From NCBI GenBank assembly GCA_016937575.1, contig JAFHKN010000002.1, forward strand, positions 1,984,001 through 2,048,000: a stretch of DNA of 64,000 bases. The letters run 5' to 3'. A program made the position numbers and the translations under genes. Under the pieces are notes generated by a model. The model did not search any database. It was not told the origin of the DNA and was given only the letters and a program-made list of their open reading frames with translations. Each line of letters starts with the position of its first letter. Positions within the stretch are counted from its first letter, which is position 1. Shown here piece by piece: positions 41,601-51,994 of this stretch. Origin of the DNA: Roseomonas aeriglobus. Lineage in GTDB: Bacteria; Pseudomonadota; Alphaproteobacteria; Sphingomonadales; Sphingomonadaceae.

Positions 41601-43103
41601 TTATCTCCGCATGAAATCGGGGGACACCAGCAGCAGCGCGAGGCCCTGCGGCGGACTTTCGGCACGCGCGATGGCCTGGGTCGTCGCCGGGCTGGCGCCG
41701 CCGGGAAACAGCTCGGCCGCGCGTTCCCGCGGGTCGATGATCTGGCCGGCACGGTTTGCGAACCGCTCCGCCGCTTCGACGCGGCGCAGGACCGCATCGG
41801 GACCGGCCCAACTTGCGGCCACGTCGTCCCACCCCGCGGGCGACCCCGGCCGCCACACCGGCTGCCCGAGCTGCTGGAGCAGGCCGACGGTCTGCGGCGT
41901 GCCGAACTCGCTCAGACCCAGCCCACGAAGCGTCGAGACGGACCAGTCCCACGGGGTCTTGAACTTCGCGGCCTGCGGCACCCAGGCCTCCGGCGCCGCG
42001 ATCAGCGCACGATAGACGGTCGGCAGATCGCCGTCCGATTGCAGGAACGCCGCCTCCACCCGCGCGACCGCGGCCGGGGGCGGATCGTCGGCAACGAAAT
42101 GGCGGACGAGCTTGGTCGCGATATGTCTGGCGGTTGCGGGATGCGCGGCGAGCATGTCGAGCACCGCGGACGCCTGGGCCACGCCCGCCTGTGCATAGCT
42201 CCTGCCGAGGATCGTGCGCGTCCCCGGTTCGTGCAGTCGCTCGGCGAACAGGAAGCTGCCCGGCGCGGCGCCCGGCGCGCGCCCGACGCCGCGCCCGAGC
42301 CCCGCGACCGTCCAGCCGGTCATCGCGCGGGCGAACTCGGTCACGTCGGCCTGGGTATAGCCGGTGCGCGCGCCCAGCGTGTGAAGCTCCATGATCTCGC
42401 GCGCGAGATTCTCGTTCAGCCCGAACTTGCGCTGCGCCGCCGCCGGGCGCTGCGCGGCGACCGTCGCAAACGCCGAGTTCGGCCCGACCGACTGCGCCTG
42501 ATCGAGGAACAGCAGCATCGCCGGGTGCCGCTCGACAGCGAAAAGCATGTCGCGGAAGCTGCCGAGCACATGCGGTCGGATCGCCTCGAATTCGAACGGG
42601 CCGGCAAAGGGCGCGACGCGCAGGCCATCGGCGGACACGGCGAAGTGGTTCGCCCAGAAATGCACCAGCCGCTCGACGAACGGTGCGGGCGTCGTCAGCG
42701 CCGCGTTCATCCTCAGGCCGATCGAACGCGTGTAGAGGCTTTGCCCCTGACGGCGAAGCGCGACGCGCATCCGCTCCGCCTCGCTCGGCAGCGTATCGTC
42801 GGCCTGCGCGACCTGACGCGGTCCGGCGGGGCGCCGGTCGGTTGGTGCCATCGCAGGCTCGGCCATCATCGCCGCAGCAGGGGCCTGCGCACGGCGTTCC
42901 TGCCGCACGTCCTGGCGGATCGCCTGATATTGCTGGATCTGCTGCGCCGCCTGGGCCCCGGTGGGCGCATCGGCCAGCACCGCAGGACGCGGCTGGTAGC
43001 GGTCGAATTGCGCGACCAGCCATTTGCGGGGATCAGCGGGCGGCGCCTCGCCGGGCCGGGCGCCCAGGCCGAAGCGATTCAAGGCAACGACGGTATCGGA
43101 CAT
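41601..43103 (-). CDS. DUF1800 family protein
   Basis: 500-residue protein of DUF1800, the usual operon partner of DUF1501. Motifs: ALNRFGLGARPGEAP at the start, ERLVHFWANHFAVSAD, the catalytic-looking NENLAREIMELHTLG followed by GYTQADVTEFARAMTGWT, and HIATKLVRHFVADDPPP. No clear signal peptide. A Gln/Ala-rich insert lies around residues 45-100. ATG at 43103. Function unknown; the pair is often found in bacteria with complex envelopes. Confidence 0.88.
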   Translation of the reverse strand: MSDTVVALNRFGLGARPGEAPPADPRKWLVAQFDRYQPRPAVLADAPTGAQAAQQIQQYQAIRQDVRQERRAQAPAAAMMAEPAMAPTDRRPAGPRQVAQADDTLPSEAERMRVALRRQGQSLYTRSIGLRMNAALTTPAPFVERLVHFWANHFAVSADGLRVAPFAGPFEFEAIRPHVLGSFRDMLFAVERHPAMLLFLDQAQSVGPNSAFATVAAQRPAAAQRKFGLNENLAREIMELHTLGARTGYTQADVTEFARAMTGWTVAGLGRGVGRAPGAAPGSFLFAERLHEPGTRTILGRSYAQAGVAQASAVLDMLAAHPATARHIATKLVRHFVADDPPPAAVARVEAAFLQSDGDLPTVYRALIAAPEAWVPQAAKFKTPWDWSVSTLRGLGLSEFGTPQTVGLLQQLGQPVWRPGSPAGWDDVAASWAGPDAVLRRVEAAERFANRAGQIIDPRERAAELFPGGASPATTQAIARAESPPQGLALLLVSPDFMRR

Positions 43104-43200
43104 CGCGGTCGATCTCCCGGTCTCCCGAGCGGGACTACGCCTGTCCTGTCGCAGAACTGTGTCAGGCGCGCGGTTCGTCGCAGCAGCGGCTCGGCTGGCG

Positions 43201-44367
43201 TCAGAACCCTTCGGGTAATGCGACCGGGCCGGCGATGTCCTGGAACCGGCGGATGGCGTAGCGATCGGTCATGCCCGCGATGAAGTCGGCGATGTGGCGA
43301 CTGCGGAACGGCTCTGTCTCCGGCATGCGCTCGCGCCACTCGGGCGGCATTGCGGACGGATCGGCACGATAGGTCTCGAACAGCCCGCTGACGATCGTGC
43401 GCGCGGTATCGGCGGCGGCCAGCTGGTTCGGGTGGTGATAGAGATTGGCGTACATGAAACGCTTCAGCGTGCGTTCGTCCTCGCGCATCGCGTCGGAGAA
43501 GCGGCCGAGCGTGCGGCCCGCGGCGCGGACGTCGTCGACCGTCTCCACCCCCGCCTCCGCCACCGCGGCGCGAGTCGTCTCGATCAGGTCGTTGACCATC
43601 GCGCCGATTTGCGAGCGGATCAGTTCGCCGATCAGCCGCTCGGCCGGTACGCCGGGGAAGCGGCTGCACACCCCCTGCCAGCCGCGCGCGACCAGCGGCA
43701 CGGCGAGCAGCTGGTCGAGCGTCAAGAGCCCGGCGCGCAGGCCGTCGTCGATGTCGTGATTGTCATAGGCGATGTCGTCGGCCAGCGCCGCGACCTGCGC
43801 CTCGAGGGAGGCGTGGCTGGTCAGGTCCAGCGGCATCTCGGCATCGACCGCGGCCAGCGCCCAGCCGGGTTCGTGAACCGGGCCATTGTGTTTGGCGAGC
43901 CCCTCCAGCGTGTCCCAGGTCAGATTGAGGCCGGGCCACATCGGATAGGGCGAATCGAGCCGGGTCAGCGCACGCAGCGTATGGCCGTTGTGATCGAACC
44001 CGCCATGACCCACCAACGCGGCCTCCAGCGCATTCTCGCCCGCATGGCCGAACGGCGGATGGCCGATGTCGTGGGCCAGGCACAAGGCCTCGGTCAGATC
44101 CTCGTTCAGCCCCAAAGCACGCGCGATCGTCCGACCAATCTGGGCGACCTCGATGCTGTGCGTCAGCCGGACGCGGAAATGATCGCCATCGGGCGCCAGA
44201 AACACCTGCGTCTTGTGGCGCAAGCGGCGAAAGCTGATCGAATGGATGATGCGGTCGCGGTCGCGCTGAAACGCGTCCCGGGGCCCGCGCGCCGATCCGC
44301 CCGGTTCCGGATGGAGCCGCCCCCGGGTCGCGTCCGGGTTTGCGGCCCAGCTGGCACGGGCGATCAC
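43201..44367 (-). CDS. dgt: Deoxyguanosinetriphosphate triphosphohydrolase-like protein
   Basis: 388-residue HD-domain phosphohydrolase, expected to hydrolyse dNTPs to nucleoside and tripolyphosphate. HD motifs: [13 protein letters not shown] (first His), [16 protein letters not shown] (HD pair) and [17 protein letters not shown] (distal Asp), with the family signature [20 protein letters not shown]. The GTG start at 44367 overlaps the stop of the TPR-SPOR gene (GTGA), so the two are coupled. Belongs to the shorter, dGTPase-like subgroup. Confidence 0.92.
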   Translation of the reverse strand: MIARASWAANPDATRGRLHPEPGGSARGPRDAFQRDRDRIIHSISFRRLRHKTQVFLAPDGDHFRVRLTHSIEVAQIGRTIARALGLNEDLTEALCLAHDIGHPPFGHAGENALEAALVGHGGFDHNGHTLRALTRLDSPYPMWPGLNLTWDTLEGLAKHNGPVHEPGWALAAVDAEMPLDLTSHASLEAQVAALADDIAYDNHDIDDGLRAGLLTLDQLLAVPLVARGWQGVCSRFPGVPAERLIGELIRSQIGAMVNDLIETTRAAVAEAGVETVDDVRAAGRTLGRFSDAMREDERTLKRFMYANLYHHPNQLAAADTARTIVSGLFETYRADPSAMPPEWRERMPETEPFRSRHIADFIAGMTDRYAIRRFQDIAGPVALPEGF

Positions 44368-46229
44368 TTGGTCGCGAGCCTGCTGACCTTCTGTCCTGCC
44401 GGGCTCTGCCACGCGAACGCGGATGTGCCATCCTTCTTGAGGGTATTGACGAGGGCCATGGCCTCTTCTTGCGATTTGAACGGCCCCGTCAACAGCCGGT
44501 TCGTCGCGCGTAGCGGCGTGGTATAGGCGCCCTTGCCCTTCAGCGCGGCGGACTTGGCCGTCACGCGCTTCCAGTCCTTGTCCAGATCGTCCTCGTTCGC
44601 ACCGCCCGCGACCTGCACCCACCAGCGCTGTGGCTCCGCCTTGGTGGGGTCGGGCTTCTTCGCATCGGCGACCTTCTTGGCTTTGGCCTCAACGTCTGCC
44701 TTCGCCTTGGCGTCTGCAAGCTTCTTCGCCTTGAGGTCCGACAGTTTCGCGTCGGCCTGCGCCTTCGCTTCCGCCTTCTTGTCGACAGGGACCTTCTTCG
44801 CGTCGGCTGACTTCGTTGCCTTTACTTCGGCTTCGGCGGCCGCAGTCTTCGATGCGCGCGTAGGCTTGGCGGTCGACCGCGGGGCGGCCACCTCGAGTTC
44901 GGCGGCGGGCACGTCGATCTTCTCGATGATCGAGGCGAGCAGTTGCGTGTTTCGCCGTGCGACCTCGGGCGTGCGCACCGTCGGCACCGGGCGGGCGACG
45001 GCTTGTTGCACGACGGGGACCGGCGTGGGGGTCGGACTCGGCGCCGGTGCCTGCGCCACCCGGCGGGTCGGAAGGGTCACGACCTCGACGGGAACCGGTT
45101 GGGTCGGGACCGGCGCCGGCGGCTCTGCAACCGGCGTCGGTGTCGCAGCGGTGACGACCGGGGCCGGAGTCGGTGTGGGTGCCGGTGTCGGTAGCGGCGA
45201 AGGTGCGGGCGCTGCGGCTGTCGTGAAGCTTGATGAGGCGCGCACCACGGTCGGCGACGCCGCCCCCGACGCGGTCAGGCCCGAGGGCACCGTGGTAGAA
45301 GCCGCCGCCGCTACCTGTACCGGCGCGGGCGTCGGCGCTGCAACCTGTACCGGCGCGGGAGTCGGCGCAGGGGTCGGCGCTGGCGCCGGTCGCACGAGGG
45401 GCAGGACCGGCGCGCGCATTTCGCGACTCGCCACCTGAACCCCCGCCTGCCCGCCCGGCGCCGGCGCCATTCGGGCATCGGCCATTCGCGCCGCGCTCGG
45501 CGACAACTGGCCGAAATGCACCGCAAAGGCGCGATCGGTTGCCGGCAGGGTCGTCAACCGCGCAAGAAACGGCGCCAGCGCGGAGCCGCCGGCCATCATA
45601 TTCGTGGCGATTTGCCGCGCCTGCGGCTGGTCCCCCGCCATCGCCAGCACGAACGCCCAGGCACGCCATGCCGCGCGGTCGTTGCGACGCAGCAGCGGGT
45701 CAAGCAGCGTCAGCGCCTCGTCGCGCTTGCCGGCAATGCCGAGCGACAGGCCGAGCCGACGAACCGTCTCGTCATCGGGCGACAGCGTCAACGCGCGACG
45801 ATAATCGGCCTGCGCCAATGCGCCCTGGCCGGTCAGGTCGTACGCCAGCCCGCGCTGTCCCAGATAGCTGTCCATGCCGACGCCGGCACGCTCGGCCTGC
45901 CCATAGAGGCGCAGCGCCTCCACCGGCCGTTCCATCGCCACCAGGATCGACGCACGCGCCGCCTGCAACCGCGGGTTGGTGGCATCGACCGTCTGCGCCC
46001 GCGCAAGAAAACCCATCGCCGCCGCCGTGTCGGCCAGCCGAACACTCAATTCGCTTGCCTGGAGCAGCGCCGACACGTCGCGCGGGTTCTGCGCCAGAAC
46101 GCGCATCTGTGCTGCCAGCGCATCGGCCGTCGGCGTTGGCGCTGGCATCAGATGCTGGGCCATGACGCCCGCCGGAACGACGGCAAGCGCGATCGCCGCG
46201 ACGCCGGAACGGAAATGTCGAAGTCTCAT
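44364..46229 (-). CDS. Exported TPR and SPOR domain protein
   Basis: 621 residues. Signal peptide ([20 protein letters not shown]), TPR-like repeats (~30-220; [40 protein letters not shown]), a long Pro/Ala/Thr-rich region with repeated PTPAPVQVA units (~265-400), a Lys/Ala-rich helical stretch (~440-535) and a C-terminal SPOR domain (~545-621: [39 protein letters not shown]). SPOR should target it to septal peptidoglycan. ATG at 46229 chosen; the frame is open upstream only through the repeat array. Cotranslated with dgt. Confidence 0.88.
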   Translation of the reverse strand: MRLRHFRSGVAAIALAVVPAGVMAQHLMPAPTPTADALAAQMRVLAQNPRDVSALLQASELSVRLADTAAAMGFLARAQTVDATNPRLQAARASILVAMERPVEALRLYGQAERAGVGMDSYLGQRGLAYDLTGQGALAQADYRRALTLSPDDETVRRLGLSLGIAGKRDEALTLLDPLLRRNDRAAWRAWAFVLAMAGDQPQARQIATNMMAGGSALAPFLARLTTLPATDRAFAVHFGQLSPSAARMADARMAPAPGGQAGVQVASREMRAPVLPLVRPAPAPTPAPTPAPVQVAAPTPAPVQVAAAASTTVPSGLTASGAASPTVVRASSSFTTAAAPAPSPLPTPAPTPTPAPVVTAATPTPVAEPPAPVPTQPVPVEVVTLPTRRVAQAPAPSPTPTPVPVVQQAVARPVPTVRTPEVARRNTQLLASIIEKIDVPAAELEVAAPRSTAKPTRASKTAAAEAEVKATKSADAKKVPVDKKAEAKAQADAKLSDLKAKKLADAKAKADVEAKAKKVADAKKPDPTKAEPQRWWVQVAGGANEDDLDKDWKRVTAKSAALKGKGAYTTPLRATNRLLTGPFKSQEEAMALVNTLKKDGTSAFAWQSPAGQKVSRLATK

Positions 46230-46448
46230 CTGTGACCGTACCTGAGCGCCCGCGCGCCTGAACCTGCGCTGTCGACGCCGCAATCTTGCGTCGAACCGTC
46301 TGAAAATACGGATGAAATCGACGGATGGGACGTTCGGCGGACGCGCATTGCAGGCTCTGCCTAGCAGGTCGGCGCGGAAACGGGGAGTCGGGAGGGGGGC
46401 GGCTTCGTCGCCGATTTGTGTCGGGATGGCGCGGTTGGGGCTCTGTGG

Positions 46449-47187
46449 ATCCTCCCCGGCACGGGGAGGCGTGTTGGCGCCCGCTCGCCACGCCGATCCT
46501 CCCCGGTACGGGAGGGGGCCATGCGCAGCATGGTAGAGGGGGCGGGCCGCGAGCGAGTCGCCTGCGGAAGCCCCCCTCCACCACCGCCTGCCGCGGCGGT
46601 CCCCCTCCCCTTGCAGGGGAGGAGTGTTGGCGCCCGCTCGCCATGCCGATCCTCCCCGGTACCGGGAGGGGGACCATGCGCAGCATGGTGGAGGGGGCGG
46701 GCCGCGAGCGAGTCGCCTGCGGAAGCCCCCCTCCACCACCGCCTGCGGCGGCGGTCCCCCTCCCCTTGCAGGGGAGGAGTGTGACGGCGCCCGCTCGCCA
46801 AGCCGATCCTCCCCCTGCAGGGAGGAGTGTGATGCCGCCCGCTCGCCATGCCGATCCTCCCCGGTACGGGGAGGGGGACCATGCGCAGCATGGTGGAGGG
46901 GGCGGGCCGCGAGCGAGTCGCCTGCGGAAGCCCCCCTCCACCACCGCCTGCGGCGGCGGTCCCCCTCCCCTTGCAGGGGAGGAGTGTGACGGCGCCCGCT
47001 CGCCATGCCGATCCTCCCCGGTACCGGGAGGGGGACCATGCGCAGCATGGTGGAGGGGGCGGGCCGCGAGCGACTCGCCTGCGGAAGCCCCCCTCCACCA
47101 CCGCCTGCGGCGGCGGTCCCCCTTCCCTTGCAGGGGAGGAGTGTGACGGCGCCCGCTCGCTACGCCGATCCTCCCCGACACGAGGAC
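46449..47187. repeat. Tandem array of family C palindromic units
   Basis: The 1,024-bp gap between the TPR-SPOR gene and ftsZ holds ~740 bp of near-identical units. The boundary ATCCTCCCCGG (or variant) recurs at 46449, 46496, 46649, 46806, 46854, 47011 and 47168, giving unit lengths of 47, 153, 157, 48, 157 and 157 bases. Long units contain nested palindromes: CCTCCCCGGTACCGGGAGG, CCATGCGCAGCATGG, CCGCCTGCGGCGG and CTCCCCTTGCAGGGGAG. Many frames are open through it because of base composition; I find no support for coding. The rest of the gap (46230-46448) shows nothing else. Confidence 0.9.
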
Positions 47188-47198
47188 GACTTTGGCCG

Positions 47199-47230
47199 AA
47201 AACAAAACGGGCGCCGGTTGCCCGACGCCC
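47199..47230 (-). terminator. Rho-independent terminator of the dcw operon after ftsZ
   Basis: On the minus strand GGGCGTCGG (47230-47222) pairs with CCGGCGCCC (47217-47209) around GCAA, with one G-T pair, followed by TTTTGTTTTC. It lies 24 bases after the ftsZ stop and before the repeat array. Confidence 0.85.
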
Positions 47231-47253
47231 GCTTTCGATTTCTCCAACCAGTC

Positions 47254-48768
47254 TTACTGGTTGTTCTGGCGGTGCAGGAAGCGGGGGATGTCGACCGGCG
47301 ACTTGCCGTCGGTATCGTCCTCTGCCTTCGGACCGCGGCCCGACATGCGTTCGAACAGCGTACCGCCCATCTTCACGCGCGGGGCCGGTTCGGCCGGGGC
47401 CGCAGGCTCGTCAGCCGCGCCAGTCAGCCAGCGGCGACGGATCGCCGGTTCCGGCGGGACGTCGCCGTAACCCTGCGGCTGCGGCTGCGGCTGCGCCGGC
47501 GCCTGTGACGGCGGCACGTCCATCATCGCATCCGAGCCGAGCACGAGCTCATCGTCTTCCGCACGCGCCGCGACGGCAGCCGGCGAGGACACATGGGTCG
47601 GCTCGTCATAGCCGCCGGCATCGACCTGGGTCGGGACCGGCGCCGTCGTGCCATAGGTGTCTTCCGGCGCAGGCGCCGGTGCCGGCTGTGCCGCGACCGG
47701 AGCGGCGACCGGGGCCGCAGCGGGCTCCGGACGGCGCGGGGCGTTGAACGAGAAGACACGCGGCGCTTCGGCGACCGGCGCAGGCGGCGCTTCGCCTTCG
47801 GCCATCGCCTCTATGCCGGTCGCGACGACCGACACGCGGATCTTGCCTTCCAGGTCCGGGTTGAAGGCCGACCCCCAGATGATGTTCGCGTCCGGATCGA
47901 CCAGTTCGCGGATATGGTTCGCGGCTTCGTCGACTTCGAGCAGGCGCATGTCGTCGCCGCCGGTGATCGACACGATGACGCCCTTGGCACCGCGCATCGA
48001 CACGCCGTCGAGCAGCGGGTTGGCGATCGCCTTCTGCGCCGCTTCGATCGCGCGGGCATCGCCCGAGCTTTCGCCGGTACCCATCATCGCCTTGCCCATC
48101 TCCTGCATCACCGAACGGACGTCGGCGAAGTCGAGGTTGATGAGACCCGGCATGACCATCAGGTCGGTGATGCCGCGCACGCCCTGCTGCAGCACTTCGT
48201 CGGCCAGCTCGAACGCTTCCTTGAAGGTCGTGTTGGCGTTGGCGATCAGGAACAGGTTCTGGTTCGGAATGACGATCAGCGTGTCGACGAACTTCTGCAG
48301 TTCCTCGATGCCCGCTTCGGCCGACTGCGCGCGGCGCTTGCCCTCGAACGCGAACGGCTTGGTCACCACGCCAACGGTCAGGATGCCCATGTCGCGGGCC
48401 GCCTTGGCGATGACCGGGGCCGCACCCGTGCCGGTGCCGCCGCCCATGCCGGCGGCGATGAAGCACATATGTGCGCCCTCAAGGCTCTTCTGGATCTGCT
48501 CGATCGTTTCCTCGGCCGCGGCGCGACCGATCTCGGGCCGCGAACCGGCACCCAGGCCCTGGGTGATCTTGGTGCCCAGCTGGATGCGCGTCGGCGCCTC
48601 CGACTGCTTCAACGCCTGCGCGTCGGTATTGGCGACAAGGAACTCGACCCCCTGCACATCGGCGCGGATCATGTTCGCGATCGCGTTGCCGCCCGCGCCG
48701 CCGACGCCGATCACGCTGATGCGCGGCGTCAGCTCATCGACGTCGGGGGGAAGGAATTCGATGCTCAT
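47254..48768 (-). CDS. ftsZ: Cell division GTPase FtsZ
   Basis: 504-residue tubulin homologue that forms the Z-ring. The GTPase domain has [15 protein letters not shown] near the start and the tubulin signature GGGTGTG at residues 109-115. A long Pro/Ala-rich linker (~335-490) ends in the conserved C-terminal peptide [15 protein letters not shown], which binds FtsA and other partners. ATG at 48768 ([10 protein letters not shown]); eight upstream in-frame codons are unlikely. Last gene of the dcw cluster, 114 bases after ftsA. Confidence 0.98.
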   Translation of the reverse strand: MSIEFLPPDVDELTPRISVIGVGGAGGNAIANMIRADVQGVEFLVANTDAQALKQSEAPTRIQLGTKITQGLGAGSRPEIGRAAAEETIEQIQKSLEGAHMCFIAAGMGGGTGTGAAPVIAKAARDMGILTVGVVTKPFAFEGKRRAQSAEAGIEELQKFVDTLIVIPNQNLFLIANANTTFKEAFELADEVLQQGVRGITDLMVMPGLINLDFADVRSVMQEMGKAMMGTGESSGDARAIEAAQKAIANPLLDGVSMRGAKGVIVSITGGDDMRLLEVDEAANHIRELVDPDANIIWGSAFNPDLEGKIRVSVVATGIEAMAEGEAPPAPVAEAPRVFSFNAPRRPEPAAAPVAAPVAAQPAPAPAPEDTYGTTAPVPTQVDAGGYDEPTHVSSPAAVAARAEDDELVLGSDAMMDVPPSQAPAQPQPQPQGYGDVPPEPAIRRRWLTGAADEPAAPAEPAPRVKMGGTLFERMSGRGPKAEDDTDGKSPVDIPRFLHRQNNQ

Positions 48769-48882
48769 GCCCTGGTCTCCCAAGGACCCCAATTACTCCG
48801 GGGCCCACCTGTTTACTGTCCCGTTTTGCACCAACACTCGAGTTTCGACTAGGGCCAAAACGGGGAAAGCCGTCGCAAAACG

Positions 48883-50145
48883 TTAATAATTCGCCCGAAA
48901 TGCCGACATCAGCCGTTGCAGCAGCGCGCCGCCCTTGGGTCGCGCGACCAGCTGGCCACCGCTCGGCTCGATCGCGCGCAGGTCGATCGGGTCGGATGCG
49001 GCAAAGGCGGCGAGCCCTGCAAGCGTCGCGAACGCCGGCCCTGAATGCGCATCCGGCAAGGCCGACAACCCGCGCGGCCGCCCGACGCGGACCGCCCGCC
49101 CCAGCGCCTGCTGTGCGTAATCGGCGATGCCGCGCAGTTCCGATCCGCCGCCCGTCAGCACGATCTGCCGCCCGACCGGATCGTCGAAGTTCAGCCGCTT
49201 CAGCTCCTTGGTGACCTCCGCCATCAGCCGTTCGAGCCGCTGGCGGATCACGGTGTTCAATTGGGCGCGCGTGATGCGGGTCACTTCCGCATCGCCGTCA
49301 TGGCTGATCGGCGCGACGTCGATCATCTCGTGGTGATCGCGCGGACTCATGTTGGCCGAGCCGTGGAAGCATTTCATCCGCTCCGCCTGCGCGCGACGGG
49401 TGCCGAACGCCGAGGCGATATCGTCGGTGATGTCGGCGGCGCCCATGCCGATCGACGCCAGGCTGGCGAGGACGCCTTCGCGGAACACGCTGACGTTGGT
49501 CACGCCCGCGCCGATTTCGACCAGCGCGACGCCCAGCTCGCGCTCCTCCTCGGACAGGCACGACAGGCCGGTCGCGACGGGGGCGGCGATGATCGACTTG
49601 ACCTCAAGATGCGCCGAGCGGACGCACAGGTCGAGATTGCGGACCGGCGAGCCGTCGGTCGCGACGACGTGGATATCGACGCCCAGCTTGTCGGCATGCA
49701 GCCCCAGCGGGTTGCGCACGCCGTTGCGCCCGTCGAGCGTGTAGCGCATCGGCTGGGCGTGGAGCACCATCCGCCCGCCGGGATCGATCGCGTTGCGCCC
49801 GGCGCGCAGCAGGTCGTCGATATCGGCCTGTTCGACACGGTGGCCGCCTAGGTCGACTTCCAGCTTCACGACGTCGCTGACCAGGCCACCGGCCGAGAAG
49901 CTGACCCAGACATCCTCGATGTTGAGGCCTGCGATCCGCTCGGCCTGCTCGACCGCCTCGCGCACCGCGGCTTCGGTCGCGTGCATGTCGCTGATATAGC
50001 CACGCTGGACACCGCGGCTTTCGCGCTGGCCGGTGCCGAGCACGACCAGCTCACCGCCGTCGCCCTTCTGCGCGATCAGCGCCGATACCTTCGACGACCC
50101 GATGTCGAGTGCGGTGATGAGTTCTTCAGGCCCTGCCTTCGCCAT
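48883..50145 (-). CDS. ftsA: Cell division protein FtsA
   Basis: 420-residue actin-fold protein that tethers FtsZ to the membrane and recruits later division proteins. Motifs: ITALDIGSSKVSALIAQ, EIGAGVTNVSVFREG, QIVLTGGGSELRGI, and a C-terminal amphipathic tail (ALLQRLMSAFRANY) that would bind membrane. ATG at 50145, 24 bases after ftsQ. Confidence 0.97.
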   Translation of the reverse strand: MAKAGPEELITALDIGSSKVSALIAQKGDGGELVVLGTGQRESRGVQRGYISDMHATEAAVREAVEQAERIAGLNIEDVWVSFSAGGLVSDVVKLEVDLGGHRVEQADIDDLLRAGRNAIDPGGRMVLHAQPMRYTLDGRNGVRNPLGLHADKLGVDIHVVATDGSPVRNLDLCVRSAHLEVKSIIAAPVATGLSCLSEEERELGVALVEIGAGVTNVSVFREGVLASLASIGMGAADITDDIASAFGTRRAQAERMKCFHGSANMSPRDHHEMIDVAPISHDGDAEVTRITRAQLNTVIRQRLERLMAEVTKELKRLNFDDPVGRQIVLTGGGSELRGIADYAQQALGRAVRVGRPRGLSALPDAHSGPAFATLAGLAAFAASDPIDLRAIEPSGGQLVARPKGGALLQRLMSAFRANY

Positions 50146-50169
50146 TGCCTTGCCCCTGTGTGACGCCGC

Positions 50170-51066
50170 TCAGGCGCCGTCCCCCGTCATCGTCTTGGCG
50201 TTGGTCGCGCCACCCGGCAAACGCAACACCATTCGTGTCGGATCGCGCAAGTCAAAGCTCAGATAGCCGCGCCCGAGCAGTCGGTCGCGCGCGTCGAGCT
50301 GCGAAAACTTGGCCAGCGCCCTCGCCGCGGCCTCCTCGCCCTCGGGCAGCGACAGCTTCTCGCCGCTCGCGAACAGCAGGTCCCAGCGGCGATCGCCGAC
50401 CCAGGTCGCGGCCTTCACGATCCGCTTGAACTGCGGCGCGGCGTTCATCAGCGTCTGATACTGCGGCTCGCGTTCGTTGGCACCGTCGCCGATCACGAGC
50501 GGCAGCGGCGGCATCGCGTCGGGCGACACCGGCTCCAGCGGCTTGCCGGTGACGTCGATCAGCATCAGCTGGCCGTGGTTCTGCCAGATCGCGACGGGCT
50601 CGCGCTCGACGATGTCGATCACCAGCATGTCGGGCAGTCGGCGCGACACGCGTGCATCGGCAATCCAGGGATAATCGAGCAGCTTGCTGCGCACGCCCTC
50701 CAGATCGATCAGCGGCATCGCCCGGCTGCGCTGGTCGAGGGCGACGGCGTAGATCGTCATCCGGTCCATGCGATTGGTGCCGGTGACCTCGATCCGATCG
50801 ACCTTCAGCCCCGCACGCCCGACCGTTTCGGCCAGCGCCGTACCGATCGTACCGGGAATGCCCAGCCACGCGGCCATGACGATCAGCACGCCGAGCGCCG
50901 CGGCGAACATCGACCAGCCGGTCGCCTTGCGCAACGTCTGTTCGCTGACCGGAATCGCCGCGACGGCGCGGTCCAGCAGGCCGACCTTCTTCGCCGGCTT
51001 GCGACCGCCGCGGCCGCTCGTCTGCGGGCGACGCTTCAGCGTGCGTTTGGCGGGTGCGCGGCTCAT
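50170..51066 (-). CDS. ftsQ: Cell division protein FtsQ
   Basis: 298-residue bitopic division protein: basic cytosolic N-terminus, one TM helix at ~52-69 (SMFAAALGVLIVMAAWLG), a POTRA domain (~85-155: VDRIEVTGTNRM, PLIDLEGVRSKLLDYPWIADARVSR as separate segments) and the FtsQ domain. Bridges early and late divisome. ATG at 51066 overlaps the ddl stop (ATGA). Confidence 0.94.
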   Translation of the reverse strand: MSRAPAKRTLKRRPQTSGRGGRKPAKKVGLLDRAVAAIPVSEQTLRKATGWSMFAAALGVLIVMAAWLGIPGTIGTALAETVGRAGLKVDRIEVTGTNRMDRMTIYAVALDQRSRAMPLIDLEGVRSKLLDYPWIADARVSRRLPDMLVIDIVEREPVAIWQNHGQLMLIDVTGKPLEPVSPDAMPPLPLVIGDGANEREPQYQTLMNAAPQFKRIVKAATWVGDRRWDLLFASGEKLSLPEGEEAAARALAKFSQLDARDRLLGRGYLSFDLRDPTRMVLRLPGGATNAKTMTGDGA

Positions 51067-51992
51067 CGGCGACCGAGGGCCTCGTCGACGATCCACTGGA
51101 CCAGGTCCGGGTAGCTGATCCCGCAATGCGCGGCCTGTTCGGGCACGAGGCTCAGCGGCGTCATGCCCGGCTGGGTATTGACCTCCAGCAGGAACAGCCC
51201 GTCGACACCGCGTTCGTCGTCCCAGCGAAAGTCGGAGCGTGACGCGCCCTTGCAGCCGAGCAGGCGATGCGCGTCGGCGGCGATGCGCTTGCAGGCATCG
51301 GTGATCTCGTCGGGGATCGCAGCAGGGAAGACATGTTCCGTCATCCCGTCGGTGTATTTCGCGTCGAAATCGTACCAGCCGGACTTGGGCCGCAGTTCGG
51401 TGACGCCGAGCGCGCGGTCGCCGAGCACCGCGGTCGTCAGCTCGCGCCCGCGGATGTACGGCTCGGCCAGGAGTTCGGCGAAATCCTGCCACGGGCCCGC
51501 CACGTCGCGACCGATCGGCGAGCCGTAATTGCCGTCGTCGGTGACGATCGCCACGCCCAGCGACGACCCTTCGTTGACCGGCTTGACCACATAGGGCCGC
51601 GGCAGGGGGTCGCCCTCGAACAGCTCGGCCGACTTCATCATCCGCCCGCCGGGCATCGGGATGCCGTGGGGGACGAGCTGGTTCTTGGTCAGCACCTTGT
51701 CGACCGCGATCACGGACGTCGCAAGGCCGCTATGCGTATAGGGAATGCCCATCAGGTCGAGCATGCCCTGCACGGTCCCGTCCTCCCCCGGTGCGCCGTG
51801 AAGCGCGTTGAAGACGAGATCGGGCTTCGCCTCGCTGAGGCGCGCAGCGACATTGCGGTCCATGTCGATGCGCGTGACGCGGTGACCGAGCGATTCCAGC
51901 GCGTCCGCAACGCCGGCGCCGGACATCAGCGATACGGGGCGCTCGCCCGACCAGCCGCCCATGAGGACCGCGATGTGCAGGGGAGCGGTCAT
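51063..51992 (-). CDS. ddl: D-alanine--D-alanine ligase
   Basis: 309-residue ATP-grasp enzyme making the D-Ala-D-Ala dipeptide for MurF. Motifs: AVLMGGWSGERPVSLMSG, HGAPGEDGTVQGMLDLMGIPYTHSG (as two segments), PYVVKPVNEGSSLGV and LFLLEVNTQPGMTPLSL. I use the ATG at 51992, whose GGGGAGAGGG Shine-Dalgarno lies inside a palindromic repeat (51995-52018). An in-frame ATG at 52061 would add 23 repeat-derived residues and overlap murB. Confidence 0.95.
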   Translation of the reverse strand: MTAPLHIAVLMGGWSGERPVSLMSGAGVADALESLGHRVTRIDMDRNVAARLSEAKPDLVFNALHGAPGEDGTVQGMLDLMGIPYTHSGLATSVIAVDKVLTKNQLVPHGIPMPGGRMMKSAELFEGDPLPRPYVVKPVNEGSSLGVAIVTDDGNYGSPIGRDVAGPWQDFAELLAEPYIRGRELTTAVLGDRALGVTELRPKSGWYDFDAKYTDGMTEHVFPAAIPDEITDACKRIAADAHRLLGCKGASRSDFRWDDERGVDGLFLLEVNTQPGMTPLSLVPEQAAHCGISYPDLVQWIVDEALGRR

Positions 51993-51994
51993 AG

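Noticed and set aside
41481..43283. 600-codon plus-strand frame over the DUF1501/DUF1800 genes
   Set aside because: Spans two opposite-strand genes and their junction; composition is that of a shadow frame.
46449..47187. Tandem repeat array considered as a CRISPR
   Set aside because: Units are 47-157 bases and contiguous, with no unique spacers between short repeats, and no cas genes are present.
46325..47508. Long open frames on both strands through 46325-47508 (up to ~300 codons) with Pro/Ser/Arg-rich products
   Set aside because: They run through the tandem palindromic array; the same peptide segments repeat in several frames and strands, and openness follows from GC-rich repeat composition.
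47593..48852. 419- and 409-codon plus-strand frames over ftsZ
   Set aside because: Antisense to ftsZ, which has all expected motifs; no ribosome-binding site or homology-like features.
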